In this document: piece by piece, positions 55,508-64,000 of the stretch
Numbering within the stretch: the first letter of the stretch is position 1
How the letters are laid out: each line of letters opens with the position of its first letter
Source: Paenibacillus andongensis
GTDB taxonomy: Bacteria; Bacillota; Bacilli; Paenibacillales; NBRC-103111
Reading direction: 5' to 3'
Assembly (NCBI RefSeq): GCF_025369935.1
Contig: NZ_CP104467.1
Span: 2,487,001-2,551,000, forward strand
Length of the DNA: 64,000 nucleotides
The notes under the pieces: model-generated
What the model saw: only the letters and a program-made list of their open reading frames with translations
Databases searched by the model: none
What the model was told of the DNA's origin: nothing
Translations under genes and position numbers: made by a program

Positions 55508-57112
55508 ATGTTTGAGGTCTTACTGGTTGACGATGAGGCGTTGGCACGCAACGATGTCAAGAGTATGTTGGACTGGGAAAAGCATGGGTTCACCATATAC
55601 GGTGAAGCACAGAACGGTGCTATAGCCCTCTCCATGATGGAGCAGCATACTCCGCATATTGCAATTTTGGATGTGAGCATGCCGAATATGAATGGGGTCG
55701 AATTGAGCCGTATCATCAAAGACAGATTTCCGAAGGTTAAAATGATCATGCTCAGCAGCTTTGACGATTACGATTATGTTCGAACTTGTCTCATGAATGG
55801 GGCTATGGATTATTTGCTCAAACATCGCTTGAACGCGGGAGCACTTTTGGCGCTTCTGGATAAAGCGGTCCTGGATCTGAAGAGTGAAGAACGGGAGCAT
55901 GAAGCTCGCAGTGCTCAAACCAAAATAATTGAAAGCCTTAGCCCGGTTATTCTTCGCGAGCATGTGGCGAATTTGGCCAGAGATGTGCAAGAAGCAGGTG
56001 AAGCGCTGCAGACATTTGCACGGGACAATGATCTCTATACGCATTGCGTCAATTTTGTAACCGCTGGTGTACAAATTGTGCCTTTTCTGCTGTTGACTGA
56101 GTTGTTTACCGACGTACAAAAAAATCGGTTCGTGCAGCAAGCAACAGACGTGATGCAGATGGCGATTGGCGACGTTCAGAAACGGACGGTAGGTTATGTG
56201 GGGGAGGGGCGATTTATTGTCCTGTTTTCTTCGGAGGATCGAAGCGAGCATGCGTTTACAACCCAAATCAATCAAGCCATGAGCGCCCTTTCCCATTCCC
56301 TTGAGAAATTCCTTAACTTAAAATGTGTCTATACCGTGGGGGCGTTATGCGGAAGTTTAAAACAGCTTGGCGCCAGTTATCGCAAGGTTGATCAGGATAT
56401 GAGCGACATTTATTATCAAGGCTCGAACACATCCATTCTGAGGGATTCGCTGTTTATTGAGGAGCAGAAGCAATTGCTCCTTTACCTAGAGCAGATAGAC
56501 GGGGAAAGAATCAACCATACAATTTCAACCATTTTTTCCGCTGTAAGGAACCAACCTATCTACGCGATAACGGTACAAGTTATTGTAAGCGAAATGCTTC
56601 ATCTTGTTGAAATATCTTTGAAGCGGCAATTTTCGCATATAACCATCGAAGATAACCAGCTCATCCCCTCGCGAAATGAACTTGGGCGAATGAGAAGCGT
56701 TTCCGAGCTTGAGCAGTGGCTGTTAGCGTACTACGAGCGTATTGTTGAGATCATTAAGAAACAGCAGTCAGGAGGCCCCTATTCGCGTCATATTGCCAAA
56801 GCCGTTCAATTTATTACGGACAACTATGCCGCCAACATTTCATTGGACAGCACAGCCAGTGCCCTGAATCTAAATCCTTCTTACTTAAGCAGGTTGTTCA
56901 AAGAGGAAACGCAAATGACGTTCACGGAGTATTTAAATCGAGTTCGCATTAAAAAAAGCTGCATGCTCATGGAATCCGACACTTATGCGTTGAAACAGAT
57001 TAGCCATGAGGTCGGCTTTTTGAGTTACACGTACTTTTTTAAAGTGTTTAAAAGTATAACAGGGATGACGCCTCAAGCGTATATCGATAACCTGAAACAG
57101 TCAAAAAAGTAG
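55508..57112 (+). CDS. Response regulator with AraC output, YesN type
   Basis: A 534-residue regulator. The receiver (1-120) has LLVDDEALARND, phospho-acceptor Asp55 (ILDVSMPNMNG), the Ser in IMLSSFDDYDYV and Lys in YLLKHRL. A middle region of about 270 residues is typical of the YesN group. The C-terminal AraC domain reads ISLDSTASALNLNPSYLSRLFK and LKQISHEVGFLSYTYFFKVFKS with GMTPQAYID. CAGGAGG precedes the ATG. It should act on the promoter before the binding-protein gene at 57229. Confidence 0.93.
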   Translation: MFEVLLVDDEALARNDVKSMLDWEKHGFTIYGEAQNGAIALSMMEQHTPHIAILDVSMPNMNGVELSRIIKDRFPKVKMIMLSSFDDYDYVRTCLMNGAMDYLLKHRLNAGALLALLDKAVLDLKSEEREHEARSAQTKIIESLSPVILREHVANLARDVQEAGEALQTFARDNDLYTHCVNFVTAGVQIVPFLLLTELFTDVQKNRFVQQATDVMQMAIGDVQKRTVGYVGEGRFIVLFSSEDRSEHAFTTQINQAMSALSHSLEKFLNLKCVYTVGALCGSLKQLGASYRKVDQDMSDIYYQGSNTSILRDSLFIEEQKQLLLYLEQIDGERINHTISTIFSAVRNQPIYAITVQVIVSEMLHLVEISLKRQFSHITIEDNQLIPSRNELGRMRSVSELEQWLLAYYERIVEIIKKQQSGGPYSRHIAKAVQFITDNYAANISLDSTASALNLNPSYLSRLFKEETQMTFTEYLNRVRIKKSCMLMESDTYALKQISHEVGFLSYTYFFKVFKSITGMTPQAYIDNLKQSKK

Positions 57113-57157
57113 AATGGAATGTCATATAAGTTGAATCAGCGGGGAAATGTCTTTATT

Positions 57158-57190
57158 TATAATGAGATTACCCCTTAGAAAACGCTTTCT
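57158..57190 (+). promoter_or_regulatory. -10 box and cre site of the second LplABC operon
   Basis: TATAAT (57158-57163) is the probable -10; a TTGAAT at 57131-57136 is too far to be its -35, as fits an activator-dependent promoter. AGAAAACGCTTTCT (57177-57190) is a near-palindromic cre, placed just after +1 where CcpA would block elongation. Confidence 0.65.
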
Positions 57191-57228
57191 TAACAGGGTG
57201 AAAACAACGCGATCGGAGGAAAGAAAGA

Positions 57229-58818
57229 ATGAAAAGAAATTGGGGGACGGTACTGCTTTCTACTTTAGTTGTTTCCAGTATGACACTAGCTGCCTGCAGC
57301 TCAGATACAGCTAGTAAAGAGAAAGAGGGAACACCCAAAGCAGATGACGCAAAAAGTGTGTCTTCAGCTGGATTTCCTATTGTCAAAGAGCCGCTTAAAT
57401 TAAAGATGTTCACCAGAATTGCGCCAAGCAATGGGCCCTTTAAGGATATGCCGGTGTTCCAGGATTATGAAAAAATGAGCAATATTCAGGTAGAATTTAT
57501 CGAAGCGCCAACGGATGGTTTTGCTGAGAAAAAGAATCTGTTGTTTGCATCGAATGAGCTCCCTGATGCTTTATACCGCTCTGGCCTTACACAGTTAGAG
57601 GCAATTAAATACGGTTCAGGCGGTCAATTAATCCCGCTCGAGAAGCTGATTGATTCTTACGCTCCAAACCTTAAGAAGTTAATGGAAACGTATTCAGAGA
57701 TTCGTTCCGCCATTACAACACCCGAAGGCCATATTTATGCCATTCCGGGTATCGTGACCGTCAACGCCGCCAGAACCGATAAAAGATGGATGAATCAAGC
57801 ATGGCTGAAGAAACTGAACCTGAAGGAACCTGAGACTACGGATGAACTGTACGAGGTGTTGAAGGCTTTCCGGGATAAAGATCCTAACGGCAACGGCAAA
57901 CAAGACGAGATTCCGATGACTGCACGGAACGACAAATTATCTATCATTCCGCAAATGGCCGGATCCTTTGGATTGGATCTTCAGTTTGGTTATAACATTA
58001 ACTTAGAGAATGACAAGGTTAATATATGGATGGGTAACGATCGGAATAAAGAGTTATTAATGTTTTTGAACAAGTTGTATTCGGAAAAACTGCTCGATCA
58101 GGAGCTGTTTACACAGAAGGAAGCTCAATATCTGGCCAAGCAAGGGTCAGGAAATACCGGCTTCTTCTTTGATCAAACGAACAATCCGATGCTCGATACT
58201 AAAGTTGCAAATCAATATATAGGCATAGCCCCGTTCAAGGGACCGCATGGTGACAGAATGCAGAGTAATGCAGCTCCAGTACCGAGAGACTTTGGAGCTT
58301 TCGCCATCACCCCGGTTAACAAGAATCCGGAAGCGACGATGCGTTGGATCGATTATTTCTTCAGCGACGACGGATCCACCTTACTGCGATTTGGTCGTAA
58401 AGGCGAGAATTATGAATTGCGGGATGGGATTCCTTATTATACGGATGCCTTCTTGGCGACTGGCAATCAATCCAAAATCACCCCATATGCCGGAGGCGGA
58501 GCGCCGCATCTGATCAGCGAGAAGGTAGCGTCGTACATCAATCCACTGCAGGTTCAAGAAGCTCAAAAGAAACTGGATCCGTTCATGCCGAAGGTTAAGT
58601 ACGCACCACCTATGTTCGATGAACAAACGGCTCAAAAAATCAATGTACTGCGGAACGATATTGATAAATACTACGAGGAGCAGAGCACTAAGTTTATTGT
58701 TGGCGCGCTTAGCTTCGATAAGTGGGGCGAATTCCAGGCTACTTTGAAGAAATTGAAAATTGATGAGCTGCAGCAACTGTACCAAGCTACTTACGATAAC
58801 CTCAAAAAGCAAAAATAA
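57229..58818 (+). CDS. Extracellular sugar-binding lipoprotein, LplA/LipO-like
   Basis: A 529-residue lipoprotein; signal peptide ends TLAACSSD with lipid Cys23. KDPNGNGKQDEIPMTARND is the Asp-rich loop typical of this family. CGGAGGAAAG precedes the ATG. It heads an operon with two permeases, GH51 and GH43, under the YesM/YesN pair, so the ligand is probably an arabinose-containing oligosaccharide. Confidence 0.92.
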   Translation: MKRNWGTVLLSTLVVSSMTLAACSSDTASKEKEGTPKADDAKSVSSAGFPIVKEPLKLKMFTRIAPSNGPFKDMPVFQDYEKMSNIQVEFIEAPTDGFAEKKNLLFASNELPDALYRSGLTQLEAIKYGSGGQLIPLEKLIDSYAPNLKKLMETYSEIRSAITTPEGHIYAIPGIVTVNAARTDKRWMNQAWLKKLNLKEPETTDELYEVLKAFRDKDPNGNGKQDEIPMTARNDKLSIIPQMAGSFGLDLQFGYNINLENDKVNIWMGNDRNKELLMFLNKLYSEKLLDQELFTQKEAQYLAKQGSGNTGFFFDQTNNPMLDTKVANQYIGIAPFKGPHGDRMQSNAAPVPRDFGAFAITPVNKNPEATMRWIDYFFSDDGSTLLRFGRKGENYELRDGIPYYTDAFLATGNQSKITPYAGGGAPHLISEKVASYINPLQVQEAQKKLDPFMPKVKYAPPMFDEQTAQKINVLRNDIDKYYEEQSTKFIVGALSFDKWGEFQATLKKLKIDELQQLYQATYDNLKKQK

Positions 58819-58846
58819 GCACTGCATGACGGCTGGAGGGCTACAG

Positions 58847-59803
58847 ATGAAGAGTACGGCAAATACGGTGGTCGTTGCGTCTCGATTCAAATCGAGGCGC
58901 TCCAGCCTCCTTAAATCGATCGTTAGTCGGTACGATCTCTACTTGATGCTACTTGTTCCTATCGTATGGTACCTTGTATTCCATTACGGGCCTATGTATG
59001 GTTTGCAAATCGCGTTTAAAAACTTCAGTCCAATCAAGGGTATTCTTGGCAGCAAATGGGTAGGCTTGGATCATTTCGAACGCTTTGTAGAATCCTACTA
59101 TTTCTGGAGGCTGCTCTGGAACACCATTTCGATTAATTTGTTTTCCTTATTTTTTGCTTTTCCTGTTCCGTTAGTTCTGGCCTTACTTGTTAATGAAATC
59201 CGCAACAAAGGTTTCAGCAAAATTGTGCAAAACATTACGTATATCCCTCATTTTATTTCAGTTGTCGTCATGGTGGGCATGTTGATGCTGTTTTTATCTT
59301 CGAGAGGAGGTCCTGTGAATACGATCATTCAAGCATTCGGCGTGTCGCCAGTGCGATTTATGGAATCAGCGGGCTGGTTTAAGCCAATCTTTATCAGTTC
59401 CAATATTTGGCAAAATATGGGATGGCAATCGATCATTTATATTGCGGCACTTGCCGGAGTGAACCCGCAACTGTATGAATCGGCCAAAATGGATGGAGCA
59501 AGTCGATTGCGGCGTATTTGGCATGTATCCGTTCCAGGCATCCTTCCTGTTATCGTCATCTTGCTTATTCTCGATATCGGCCAACTTATGAATGTCGGCT
59601 TTGAAAAAATATTGTTAATGCAAAACAATCTGAACTTGGAAGCGAGCGATGTCATATCTACCTTTGTCTATACCAAAGGTATTCTTCAAGGAGAGTACAG
59701 CTATACGGCCGCAATAGGCTTGTTTAATTCGATGGTTAACCTGACGCTTCTTATGCTCGTCAATCGTTTTGCCCGTAAAAAGGCCGAGACAAGCTTATGG
59801 TGA
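58847..59803 (+). CDS. Sugar ABC permease, LplB-like
   Basis: A 318-residue permease; the start at 58847 (MKSTANTVVV) follows CTGGAGGG, and the longer frame back to 58760 overlaps the binding-protein gene and is rejected. VFHYGPMYGLQIAFKNFSPIKG and EAA loop LYESAKMDGASRLRRIWHVSVPG are LplB features. It is a paralogue of the permease at 30481-31443. Confidence 0.92.
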   Translation: MKSTANTVVVASRFKSRRSSLLKSIVSRYDLYLMLLVPIVWYLVFHYGPMYGLQIAFKNFSPIKGILGSKWVGLDHFERFVESYYFWRLLWNTISINLFSLFFAFPVPLVLALLVNEIRNKGFSKIVQNITYIPHFISVVVMVGMLMLFLSSRGGPVNTIIQAFGVSPVRFMESAGWFKPIFISSNIWQNMGWQSIIYIAALAGVNPQLYESAKMDGASRLRRIWHVSVPGILPVIVILLILDIGQLMNVGFEKILLMQNNLNLEASDVISTFVYTKGILQGEYSYTAAIGLFNSMVNLTLLMLVNRFARKKAETSLW

Positions 59804-59817
59804 GGAGGGGCAATGTG

Positions 59818-60711
59818 ATGAGGGAGCAAACGCTCAACCGAAAGAAATCGGATGAAAAAATATTCGATATCGTAGTCAACATATTGGCGGCCCTTATAGT
59901 GGTAGTCGTGCTGTACCCGTTAATTTTTATTGTAAGTGCATCCTTCAGCGATCCTGCTCTGCTGCTGAATGGCGAAGTGATTTTGCTGCCTAAACATATT
60001 ACTTTAGAGGCATACAAGAATGTATTTCAGAACGATCAAATATGGCATAGCTATGGCAATACCATTTTGTACACAATTGTAGGAACGTCGATCAATCTTC
60101 TAATGACGACATTAGCAGCCTACCCGCTATCAAGACCGGACTTGCCTGGGCGGGGAGGTATTATGTTTTTTATAACGCTTACGATGTTTTTCAGCGGCGG
60201 TATTATTCCATCGTATCTCATCGTGAAACAATTAGGAATGGTGGATACGATGTGGGCGCTTGTCTTCCCGGGCGCAATCGCTACCTATAATTTGATTGTG
60301 ATGAGAACCTATTTTCAAACTAGCATCCCTTGGGAGATCCAGGAGGCGGCTCATATCGATGGCTGTTCGAACTGGAAGCTATTGACACATGTCATATTGC
60401 CGCTTTCCAAGCCGATCTTGGCGGTTATGGTCCTGTTTTACGCAGTAGGTCATTGGAATTCGTTCTTCAATGCCTTGATCTATATCCGCAGCAAGGATTT
60501 GTTCCCTCTTCAGCTAGTGATGCGTGAAATGCTGTTGATTAGTCAAGCGGATTCATTTGATAGTAGTGCGGATCTGGTAGACAAAGTGCTGCTGGCAGAG
60601 AGTATCAAATATGTGGTGATTATTATTTCCAGCTTGCCGGTACTGCTGATGTATCCTTTTGTACAAAAGCATTTTGTGAAGGGCGTTATGATTGGTTCAT
60701 TAAAAGGATAA
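59818..60711 (+). CDS. Sugar ABC permease, LplC/YtcP-like
   Basis: About 297 residues. The ATG at 59818 is seven bases after GAGGAGGGG; a GTG at 59815 and an ATG at 59797 are alternatives. EAA loop IQEAAHIDGCSNWKLLTHVILP and ending KHFVKGVMIGSLKG match the LplC/YtcP group and the gene at 29565-30479. Confidence 0.92.
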   Translation: MREQTLNRKKSDEKIFDIVVNILAALIVVVVLYPLIFIVSASFSDPALLLNGEVILLPKHITLEAYKNVFQNDQIWHSYGNTILYTIVGTSINLLMTTLAAYPLSRPDLPGRGGIMFFITLTMFFSGGIIPSYLIVKQLGMVDTMWALVFPGAIATYNLIVMRTYFQTSIPWEIQEAAHIDGCSNWKLLTHVILPLSKPILAVMVLFYAVGHWNSFFNALIYIRSKDLFPLQLVMREMLLISQADSFDSSADLVDKVLLAESIKYVVIIISSLPVLLMYPFVQKHFVKGVMIGSLKG

Positions 60712-60714
60712 CGG

Positions 60715-62763
60715 ATGGAAGGAAGCGTTGTGTTCATGCAAGCAAGAGCTAAGATCCAGGTAAATACGAATCAAGTCGGTAAAGACAGAATTAATCCTTA
60801 TCTATTCGGACATTTCGTGGAAGATATCCGTGATCATATGGATGCCATGTTGGCTTATCCTCTTGCGGATATGGATTTTGAAAGTAATGACGTGACGTAT
60901 AGAGGGCTTTCTGGAAGTTGGCGCCCTTACACGAATGGGAAAAGCACCATGTATACCCTTGAGCCTGCTGCTGCGCATCATTCCGGTCACAGTCAGCGGA
61001 TTCGAATCTATAGCGACGACGAGGCATATGCAGGTATAAGCCAACCGATTGCAGTGAAACAAGATCTGCAAGGCTTTAAGTTGGCGCTGTATGCAAGAGC
61101 TTCCATTGAAATCAAGTTTGTTGCAGCGGAGATTGTGGATGTAACGAGTGGTGAGGTGCTGGGACGAGCGCGAATCGATATCGATAGTCATAATTGGAAG
61201 CATTATGAAGTACTTCTGAAGGTACAAAGGGATTGTGAGCTGGCTGAGTTCAGGTTATATGTACCTTCGGATCATGAACGCTGGCTGGATCATGTATCCA
61301 CGGGGATGCTTTGGATCGATCATATTTCGCTGCTCCCTTCTGATAGTAGCGGCAATGTTCGCAAGGAAGTTATGGATATGACCAGAGAATTAAACGCCGG
61401 CATGATGCGGCTTGCTGGGAATTATATCAGTGCCTATCATTGGCAGCAGGCGATCGGTCCTGTATATGAGCGCCCTTGTGTCATTAATGAAGCATGGGGG
61501 GGCTGGACGAATAAGTATTTCGGTACGGATGAGTTTATTGCGTTTTGCCGGGAGTTGAAAGTCGAGTCTCTCATCTGTGTAAACGATGGTTCAGGCACAC
61601 CGGAAGAAGCGGCCGAGTGGGTGGAATATTGCAATGGCGATGTGACTACGCCGATGGGAAAATTGCGAGCCGAGAATGGGCATGCCGAGCCGTATGGTGT
61701 GAAATATTGGGAGATCGGCAATGAGGTATGGGGGGCATGGCAGGTCGGCCATTGCAGCGCTGAGCAATTCGCAGAACGCTACATGCGATTTGCCCAATCC
61801 ATGAAGGCTGTCGATCCCGGAATTACGTTGTTGGCATGCGGGGATGACAAAATGGATTGGAACAAGACATTACTGGAACGGGCAGCTGAGCACATCGATT
61901 ATTTAACCTTGCATTTGTATCACGGATGCAACCGTTTTGGGATGAATAATCATACACCAAGCGAAGAACGTTACAAGGCAATGGTCTCTTATCCGGAATG
62001 GACGAGGGAAACTGTACGGCAATTGAGGGAATTGTTCGGATTATCAGACCGGTATGCCCACCTGAAATTGGCGGTAACGGAATACAACACCATGTATTAT
62101 CCGAATACCATCCGTAAAGGTCTGCCCAATGAACACACCCTTGAAGCAGCAGCTGCGAATGCAGCGAATTTGAATGAATTTATCCGAAATAGCGATTTGA
62201 TCGAGATCGGCAGCTTTTCCGACTTAGTCAATGGTTGGCTTGGCGGATGCATCCGAGTAGGGGATTTCTATGCGGATCAGTTTCGCGGGAAATCCTCAGG
62301 AAGAAGCGAGAATTCCTTATCCGTTTATGGCACTCCAACTTATTATGTTATGAAAATTTATGCAAACCGAGACTTGGGCTATGTTGTTCAGAGTCATACT
62401 GAATGCGGCAGCTTTAAGGTCAATAGCCTTGTGTCTGCTACGCCACAGCTTGATAACCTGCCGAATTTGGACGTCGTGGCTTGTATGAATGTTCGTGGAG
62501 ATAAGTTGACGGTTTTTATGGTGAATCGAAGTCTCGAAGATACCATGACGGAAGTGCAGCTGGACGGATTTGCAGAGTCGGGCACAGCCCATCTGTTGGA
62601 ATTAACTGCGGACGATTATGCATGCATAAATAGTGCGCAAAATCCGGATAACGTGGTCTGCGAAGCCCATGAGTTGCCCTTTTTGAAAAGTCAAGTGACC
62701 TGCCAACTGAAGGCGTCTTCCGTCTACGTATTGGAAATCACTCGCTGTGTTCGTGAATTCTAA
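60715..62763 (+). CDS. Alpha-L-arabinofuranosidase, GH51
   Basis: A 682-residue enzyme that removes alpha-L-arabinofuranosyl units. INPYLFGHFVEDI is the GH51 opening. The acid/base is Glu337 in YWEIGNEVWG and the nucleophile Glu456 in AVTEYNTMY. An insertion at about 85-215 is a sandwich module found in the longer GH51 subgroup. There is no signal peptide, so it acts on imported arabino-oligosaccharides. The start at 60715 has AAAGG seven bases upstream and lies three bases after the permease stop; ATG 60736 is an alternative with GGAAGG. Confidence 0.92.
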   Translation: MEGSVVFMQARAKIQVNTNQVGKDRINPYLFGHFVEDIRDHMDAMLAYPLADMDFESNDVTYRGLSGSWRPYTNGKSTMYTLEPAAAHHSGHSQRIRIYSDDEAYAGISQPIAVKQDLQGFKLALYARASIEIKFVAAEIVDVTSGEVLGRARIDIDSHNWKHYEVLLKVQRDCELAEFRLYVPSDHERWLDHVSTGMLWIDHISLLPSDSSGNVRKEVMDMTRELNAGMMRLAGNYISAYHWQQAIGPVYERPCVINEAWGGWTNKYFGTDEFIAFCRELKVESLICVNDGSGTPEEAAEWVEYCNGDVTTPMGKLRAENGHAEPYGVKYWEIGNEVWGAWQVGHCSAEQFAERYMRFAQSMKAVDPGITLLACGDDKMDWNKTLLERAAEHIDYLTLHLYHGCNRFGMNNHTPSEERYKAMVSYPEWTRETVRQLRELFGLSDRYAHLKLAVTEYNTMYYPNTIRKGLPNEHTLEAAAANAANLNEFIRNSDLIEIGSFSDLVNGWLGGCIRVGDFYADQFRGKSSGRSENSLSVYGTPTYYVMKIYANRDLGYVVQSHTECGSFKVNSLVSATPQLDNLPNLDVVACMNVRGDKLTVFMVNRSLEDTMTEVQLDGFAESGTAHLLELTADDYACINSAQNPDNVVCEAHELPFLKSQVTCQLKASSVYVLEITRCVREF

Positions 62764-62783
62764 TTGATAGGAGCTGATAATAA

Positions 62784-64000
62784 ATGAATAAATGGTTGAC
62801 GGGACTTCTTGCTCTTATTTTCATCTTGTCTTTTCCGGCCTCAGGATTCGCTTACAGCAATCCGCAAACCGTACCCGACTCATGGCGTTGGGATAATGGG
62901 AATTTTTATGGGGAAGGCGACCCGTTCATTTTGAAATTTAACGGAGTCTATTATCTATACACCAGTACGGTGGATGATAAGCCAGGTGTGAAGGTGTGGT
63001 CATCGGAAGATCTGGTGCATTGGGAATATCGCGGACTGTGCGCTACGGAACCGGTTACGAAAGGAGCCTATGCCCCAGAAGTTGTTTACTGGAACGGTGA
63101 TTTTTACATGTATACGGCTCTGCTTCGGGATGATCCCGGCACCACACAGCGCGGTCATCGCGTTCTGAAGAGCTCTAGTCCAACAGGTCCTTTCACGGCC
63201 CAAACAGGCAACAAGGTAGATGGTATTGATGGAGACGTATTCATTGACGATGACGGACGATGGTACTTCTACAGCACGGGTAACGGCAATATCGACGTAC
63301 GTCCGATGTCCGATCCGTATACGTTTGGTGAGAAATCGAATACCGGAGCCGTAATGAAGGGTTGGACCGAAGGTCCGACGGTCATCAAACGCAATGGTAA
63401 ATACTATATGACGTATACCGGAAATCACGTATGGAGCAATGCCTACAGGGTGGATTATGCGAGCAGCTTAAACCCGGTTACAGGCTTTGAGCCGGCCGCA
63501 TCCCAGAACCCTATTCTTCTCGACGCGGAAGGAGATCATGTAGGTCTTGGGCATAACTCCATCGTTCGAGGTCCCGATTTGGATTCCGATTATATCGTAT
63601 ACCATAGTCATGCGAACCCTGGGCGAAATCTGAACCTGGACCGGATCGTTTGGAATGGTGACAAAATGCTCGTTCTGGGTCCTACAACATCCGAACAACC
63701 CGACCCGGCAATGCCTGAGTTCAGTGACAGGTTCCAAAGGAATGGATTGGGCGATGATTGGAAGGTTGTAGGCGGAGGCAATTGGGGAATCCGGGACGGC
63801 AGCACATTGTATCAAGATGCTATGGGGGAACCGGAACAATCTCATATGCTTTTATCCCAGAAAACAACGGATGATAACTACACAGCAGAGTTCAACTTGA
63901 AGCAAGTAGAGCAGGGGGACAGCGCGAATCCGCTGATGGGTGCAGTATTCTCCTACAAAAATGATAAAAATTACGGTGTTGCCGTACTTAACGGCAAACA
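62784..64000 (+). CDS. Secreted GH43 glycosidase, 3' end beyond window
   Basis: An open frame of 405 codons continues past the window end. AGGAGC precedes the ATG. The signal peptide ends SGFAYS (about 24). The GH43 triad is seen as Asp46 (GEGDPFIL), Asp in GIDGDVFIDDDG and Glu in WTEGPTVIK. After the propeller (about 315) a second sandwich starts at FSDRFQRNGLGDDW. It shares APEVVYWNG, MSDPYT and YYMTYTGNHV with the gene at 40923 and is its paralogue. In the same operon as GH51, it likely cuts arabinan outside the cell. Confidence 0.9.
   Translation, partial: MNKWLTGLLALIFILSFPASGFAYSNPQTVPDSWRWDNGNFYGEGDPFILKFNGVYYLYTSTVDDKPGVKVWSSEDLVHWEYRGLCATEPVTKGAYAPEVVYWNGDFYMYTALLRDDPGTTQRGHRVLKSSSPTGPFTAQTGNKVDGIDGDVFIDDDGRWYFYSTGNGNIDVRPMSDPYTFGEKSNTGAVMKGWTEGPTVIKRNGKYYMTYTGNHVWSNAYRVDYASSLNPVTGFEPAASQNPILLDAEGDHVGLGHNSIVRGPDLDSDYIVYHSHANPGRNLNLDRIVWNGDKMLVLGPTTSEQPDPAMPEFSDRFQRNGLGDDWKVVGGGNWGIRDGSTLYQDAMGEPEQSHMLLSQKTTDDNYTAEFNLKQVEQGDSANPLMGAVFSYKNDKNYGVAVLNGK

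Noticed and set aside
1..64000. A defence system, CRISPR array, prophage, transposon or integrated element
   Set aside because: No Cas, restriction, toxin-antitoxin, integrase or transposase sequence, no spaced repeats and no tRNA-linked attachment site were found on either strand.

Overview
The window reads as chromosome from a low-to-mid GC, spore-former-type member of the Bacillota, most like Paenibacillus. The clues are strong Shine-Dalgarno sites, AraC-type and YesM/YesN-type regulators beside LplABC-like sugar importers, a SwrC-like RND pump, GH68 levansucrases under SacT/LicT-type antitermination, and a dense set of plant-polysaccharide glycosidases. No rRNA, tRNA, CRISPR array, transposase or phage gene was recognised.

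Region 1 (1-12.7 kb) is mixed. It holds the 3' end of a phosphoesterase, an RND permease, a DUF5667-like exported protein, a MarR repressor with its alpha/beta-hydrolase target, a formylglycine-generating enzyme (FGE), and a two-component system followed by a FtsX-type ABC exporter (regulator, kinase, permease and ATPase all overlapping or closely spaced).

Region 2 (12.8-22.8 kb) is a sucrose/levan locus. Two levansucrases lie in tandem on the + strand, followed by a sucrose-type PTS EIIBC, an EIIA and a BglG-family antiterminator. A third levansucrase lies on the - strand. Levansucrases 1 and 3 each have the same leader on opposite strands: TTGATA-17-TATAAT/TAGAAT promoter, ribonucleic antiterminator (RAT), then a terminator overlapping it. 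The locus is bordered and interrupted by gene fossils: three pieces of GH32 fructan hydrolase, the tail of a ROK fructokinase, a piece of a YtaF-like protein and an N-truncated AraC regulator. The fructan-degrading half of the system appears to have been lost or moved here, while the fructan-making half was amplified.

Region 3 (22.8-35.7 kb) holds a very large hybrid sensor kinase with two kinase cores, a GH127-type beta-L-arabinofuranosidase with a divergent AraC regulator, and an LplABC-type importer with a membrane-bound AraC regulator.

Region 4 (35.8-64 kb) is a large arabinan/arabinose-glycan region. It holds TrmO, a winged-helix regulator fused to a probable sugar-binding domain, a MalEFG-type importer, GH43, a sialidase-fold enzyme (possibly GH93) with two tandem carbohydrate-binding repeats, GH2 and an aldo/keto reductase. 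A sulfatase-AraC pair follows on the - strand. Then come an AraC regulator, a tandem GH43, YesM/YesN, a second LplABC importer, GH51 arabinofuranosidase and a second GH43 cut by the window end.

The inferred logic is that secreted GH43/GH93-like enzymes cut arabinan outside the cell, importers bring in arabino-oligosaccharides, and cytoplasmic GH51, GH127, GH2 and GH43 enzymes finish them. The FGE at 7.4 kb has all its catalytic cysteines and is a natural maturase for the CTPTR-type sulfatase at 49-50 kb.
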